Source: a virus | IMG/VR virus record: IMGVR_UViG_3300042898_000282 | Location: 1 to 33,957 of that record | Length of the DNA stretch: 33,957 bases | Reading direction: 5' to 3' (one strand) | Part shown: positions 31,695-33,957 of the stretch, piece after piece | Layout of the letters: each line of letters begins with the position of its first letter | Numbering within the stretch: position 1 is the stretch's first letter | Program-made: the position numbers and the translations under genes | The notes under the pieces: generated by a model | The model's input: only the letters and a program-made list of their open reading frames with translations | Told to the model about the DNA's origin: nothing | Database searches by the model: none

Positions 31695-33957
31695 ATGCAA
31701 TAACTCTTAGATCCTTAATACGTGGTACTTTTGCAGCATTAGAAGATTTCATTACCAGTTTAATTTTGAGTGTTGTAAATGGTGTCAAGTTTTCGATTAA
31801 ATATTCTGCTTCACCAAATTGTCTACGGTTTTCACTCTTAATCACTTCTTTGAATGTGCTTATATTAGTACCGCCATTTGTTATAAGTTTATACTCAGCT
31901 TCATCAAAATTATTGCTTCCACTATCGCCAACCTTATAATATACATCTACTTTAGCAGCGTTAGGAATATTCGCATTGTAAAGAATACGAATAGTAGAAG
32001 CTGGATCATTTAGAGTAATAGCCTTTGTTACATATTTAGCACTTGCAATACCAAGAGAATCTAGATTTTCATAGTCATTAGTTACAGATGTAGTATTTTC
32101 TATGATATTGTGTATTAAAGTTGCAGTACAACGACTTAAGTCAATTATAGGAGAAATATTTTCTTTCTTAGTTGATAGAATAACTTCTGCATACATCGAT
32201 GGAATTCCAGCTTCAACTGTAGCAGTTGCTACAGTTTTAGGAGTATCAAATAGAATGCTATTTCCAAGCTCAATAGTTTGATACGCGTCAGCCACATTTG
32301 CTTTGAATTGTGTGCGTATTGAAGTATCACTCATTACCACATTGTTAATGTCAACCTGAGCAATTGCATAAGGAATCGCTGATGTTACGTGTTGGTTAAC
32401 CATATTTAGAGTAGCAGATTGCGCACTAGAATTACCAACTGTAAACTTAGCTCTATTCAATTGGAACTTTAAGTCTTGAGATTGATCTGCAGTCCATGTA
32501 GACGCATTCTGTGATTTAAATAAAACGCCTGCATAAGGTTGAGTAGCAATGACACCACTACCATTTACGTCTACTTCGCCAGCTTGTGACACCCATACTT
32601 TATATTTAGAAGAATCTGAAAAGATACAGACACAATATTCTACACCGCTTTGTAAGAACAAAGGAGATGTAAACTTGAAGTTAGTAACTGCAGTTCCTTT
32701 TAAGACATCTACATTAACTTTAGAAGGTGGAAGTGATACACGTGAATATGGAAGAATTACTTGTCCAGGATATCCATTAACTACGTTACGTATTTCAATA
32801 CGCACTGGAACTTCAGGATCTTTAGAACTTGGCTTTTGAGCAAAGTACAAATCAACATCAGTTAAGAACACTCCGCCTGGCACATCTACTAAGAATGTTT
32901 GTGCTAATGGATCGTACCAACCTGTGTCAGAAACAACACGATCCGAAGTGTTTATTAGACTTCTATTTTCTGTAACTTGTTCTGAAACTACGCTAGCAGT
33001 TCTAGTTGCAAGAACAGTCTTTTCATATGTTTCTAAGATACCACGAGATTCAAAGTATGCTTCGCCTGATGTCAATTCATCTTTACGAATATTAGTTTGA
33101 CTATCGGTTAATCTAAATAAGCGAGTACCAGTTCTGAACTTAACTGCGTTATTGTTTGGAATGTCGAATGTTCCAAATACTTGACCAGTATAACTACTGT
33201 TTAAAATAGTAGTTGACGCAGTACCTGCACCTAAACCTGTACTACTATAAACTGACGCACTGTCAAAACGTACTTGTTTAGTTTCATCGAATTCGCCTTT
33301 CCAATAATGCGTAGCACTGTCAGAAGGAGTTGTTTCAGCACCTGCAGCATTTCTAATATTTTCTACGTATAGAAGATATCTTACAGATCCAGCAATAACT
33401 GGAGATTCTTGACCAACTACAACCATAGTTTTGCCAGTAGGAGTTCCAGCATTAGTACATTCTATAAGAACTTCGCCATAACTATATGCAGTAGCAACTA
33501 CATCGTTAATTTTACGAGCAGCGCTATTAATAGCAGTTCCTACATTAGAATCCATTGTGAATTCTGGCATCGCTGCACCAATAGTCTTTGGGAATACTAC
33601 AATGCGCTTAGAAGGTTTGATATAAGCAGAAACATCTGCATCATCAAAGAATGGATATAGACGAGTTGTTGGTTTAAATGCTGCACCACGGAACACTACA
33701 CGGCGAGAACGCATAAACGGAATCAAATCAGTAGCAACAATCTTATCACTAATTGTAGTGTAATCTGTTCTTGATTGAATAGACGTTACAATATTAGTTC
33801 TAGATTGTACTGTCGTATCAGTACTAGTTGCTACTGTAACTGTACGTGCAGCCCAACCACTTCCAGATTCTACTCTTCCGAACGTAGCATCTAAGAATGC
33901 GCCGCCATCTCCTCCACGTCTATCAGCTGAGAATGTATCGTTCGTAGCAGAAGTTAC
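31687..33957 (-). CDS. Large virion structural protein, 5' end outside window
   Basis: The frame is open from the window edge to the stop at 31687, 756 codons. The first ORF-like start (TTG at 33726) is internal: upstream codons continue without a stop (VATSTDTTVQSRTNIVTSIQ and SRTDYTTISDKIVATDLIPF). Recognisable blocks are MRSRRVVFRGAAFKPTTRLY then PFFDDADV, the GWYDPLAQTFLVDVPGGVFL then TDVDLYFAQK segment, IEIRNVVNGYPGQVILPYSR, YCVCIFSDSSKYKVWVSQAG, and the C-terminal IRILYNANIPNAAKVDVYYK. These belong to a large structural protein conserved in environmental T4-like phages upstream of the fibre region, probably baseplate-associated. I cannot name a T4 gene for it. It is likely the first visible gene of the unit ending with the 537-aa fibre. 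Confidence 0.85.
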   Translation of the reverse strand, partial: VTSATNDTFSADRRGGDGGAFLDATFGRVESGSGWAARTVTVATSTDTTVQSRTNIVTSIQSRTDYTTISDKIVATDLIPFMRSRRVVFRGAAFKPTTRLYPFFDDADVSAYIKPSKRIVVFPKTIGAAMPEFTMDSNVGTAINSAARKINDVVATAYSYGEVLIECTNAGTPTGKTMVVVGQESPVIAGSVRYLLYVENIRNAAGAETTPSDSATHYWKGEFDETKQVRFDSASVYSSTGLGAGTASTTILNSSYTGQVFGTFDIPNNNAVKFRTGTRLFRLTDSQTNIRKDELTSGEAYFESRGILETYEKTVLATRTASVVSEQVTENRSLINTSDRVVSDTGWYDPLAQTFLVDVPGGVFLTDVDLYFAQKPSSKDPEVPVRIEIRNVVNGYPGQVILPYSRVSLPPSKVNVDVLKGTAVTNFKFTSPLFLQSGVEYCVCIFSDSSKYKVWVSQAGEVDVNGSGVIATQPYAGVLFKSQNASTWTADQSQDLKFQLNRAKFTVGNSSAQSATLNMVNQHVTSAIPYAIAQVDINNVVMSDTSIRTQFKANVADAYQTIELGNSILFDTPKTVATATVEAGIPSMYAEVILSTKKENISPIIDLSRCTATLIHNIIENTTSVTNDYENLDSLGIASAKYVTKAITLNDPASTIRILYNANIPNAAKVDVYYKVGDSGSNNFDEAEYKLITNGGTNISTFKEVIKSENRRQFGEAEYLIENLTPFTTLKIKLVMKSSNAAKVPRIKDLRVIAYA

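Noticed and set aside
31470-31700. TTG start for the small coiled-coil gene
   Set aside because: The ATG six bases downstream has better spacing to the AAGAG ribosome-binding site.
31687-33726. Complete gene starting at the TTG at 33726
   Set aside because: The frame remains open for another 77 codons to the window edge with protein-like sequence, so the TTG is an internal leucine.
1-33957. tRNA genes, CRISPR arrays, insertion sequences and integrase genes
   Set aside because: Gaps between genes are too short to hold them and no cloverleaf, repeat-spacer or transposase signature was seen.

Overview
This window is part of the virion-structure region of a T4-like, contractile-tailed (myovirus) phage. 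The order gp13, gp14, gp15, gp17, gp18, gp19, gp20 can be read from the proteins: neck, tail terminator, large terminase with Walker and RNase H-like nuclease motifs, tail sheath, tail tube and portal. The style of the fibre proteins, the TATAAATA-like late promoters and the AT-rich base composition fit the environmental (for example cyanophage-like) branch of T4-like phages better than the enteric T-evens. There are no host metabolic genes, tRNAs or photosynthesis genes here, so I do not assign a host.

All genes lie on the minus strand and are tightly packed. No gap between genes exceeds about 75 bases, and several genes overlap (ATGA or TAATG junctions). In transcription order, from high to low coordinates, the window holds: a large structural protein whose 5' end lies outside the window; a small coiled-coil protein; a tail-collar fibre; an S74-chaperone fibre; a small Ig-like protein and a 72-aa protein; three long repetitive fibre proteins (792, 702 and 1522 aa); a cassette of three lectin-like LamG proteins interleaved with a 60-aa cysteine-rich protein and a 123-aa conserved phage protein; a second S74 fibre; two related small proteins flanking a 626-aa protein of unknown function with a dockerin-like calcium loop; and then the conserved neck, terminase, sheath, tube and portal block, which runs off the left end inside gp20.

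Transcription appears to be split into late units. Eight matches to NATAAATA sit just upstream of 1522 aa (perfect TATAAATA), 702 aa, 671 aa, 628 aa, 626 aa, 113 aa, gp18 and gp19. Several are fused to the stop codon of the preceding gene. One strong hairpin plus T-tract terminator precedes the 702-aa gene, and a GNRA-capped hairpin lies between gp18 and gp19.

The points most worth a second look are the lectin cassette with jelly-roll-like modules nested in LamG and glycine-rich domains, the 626-aa protein with a dockerin-type EF loop, the GSGY-repeat insertion in the tail sheath, the zinc-ribbon-like mini-protein inside the adhesin cassette, the apparent absence of gp16 beside gp17, and the promoter/terminator overlap before the 702-aa fibre. 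Family assignments come from reading the translations; no database search was run.
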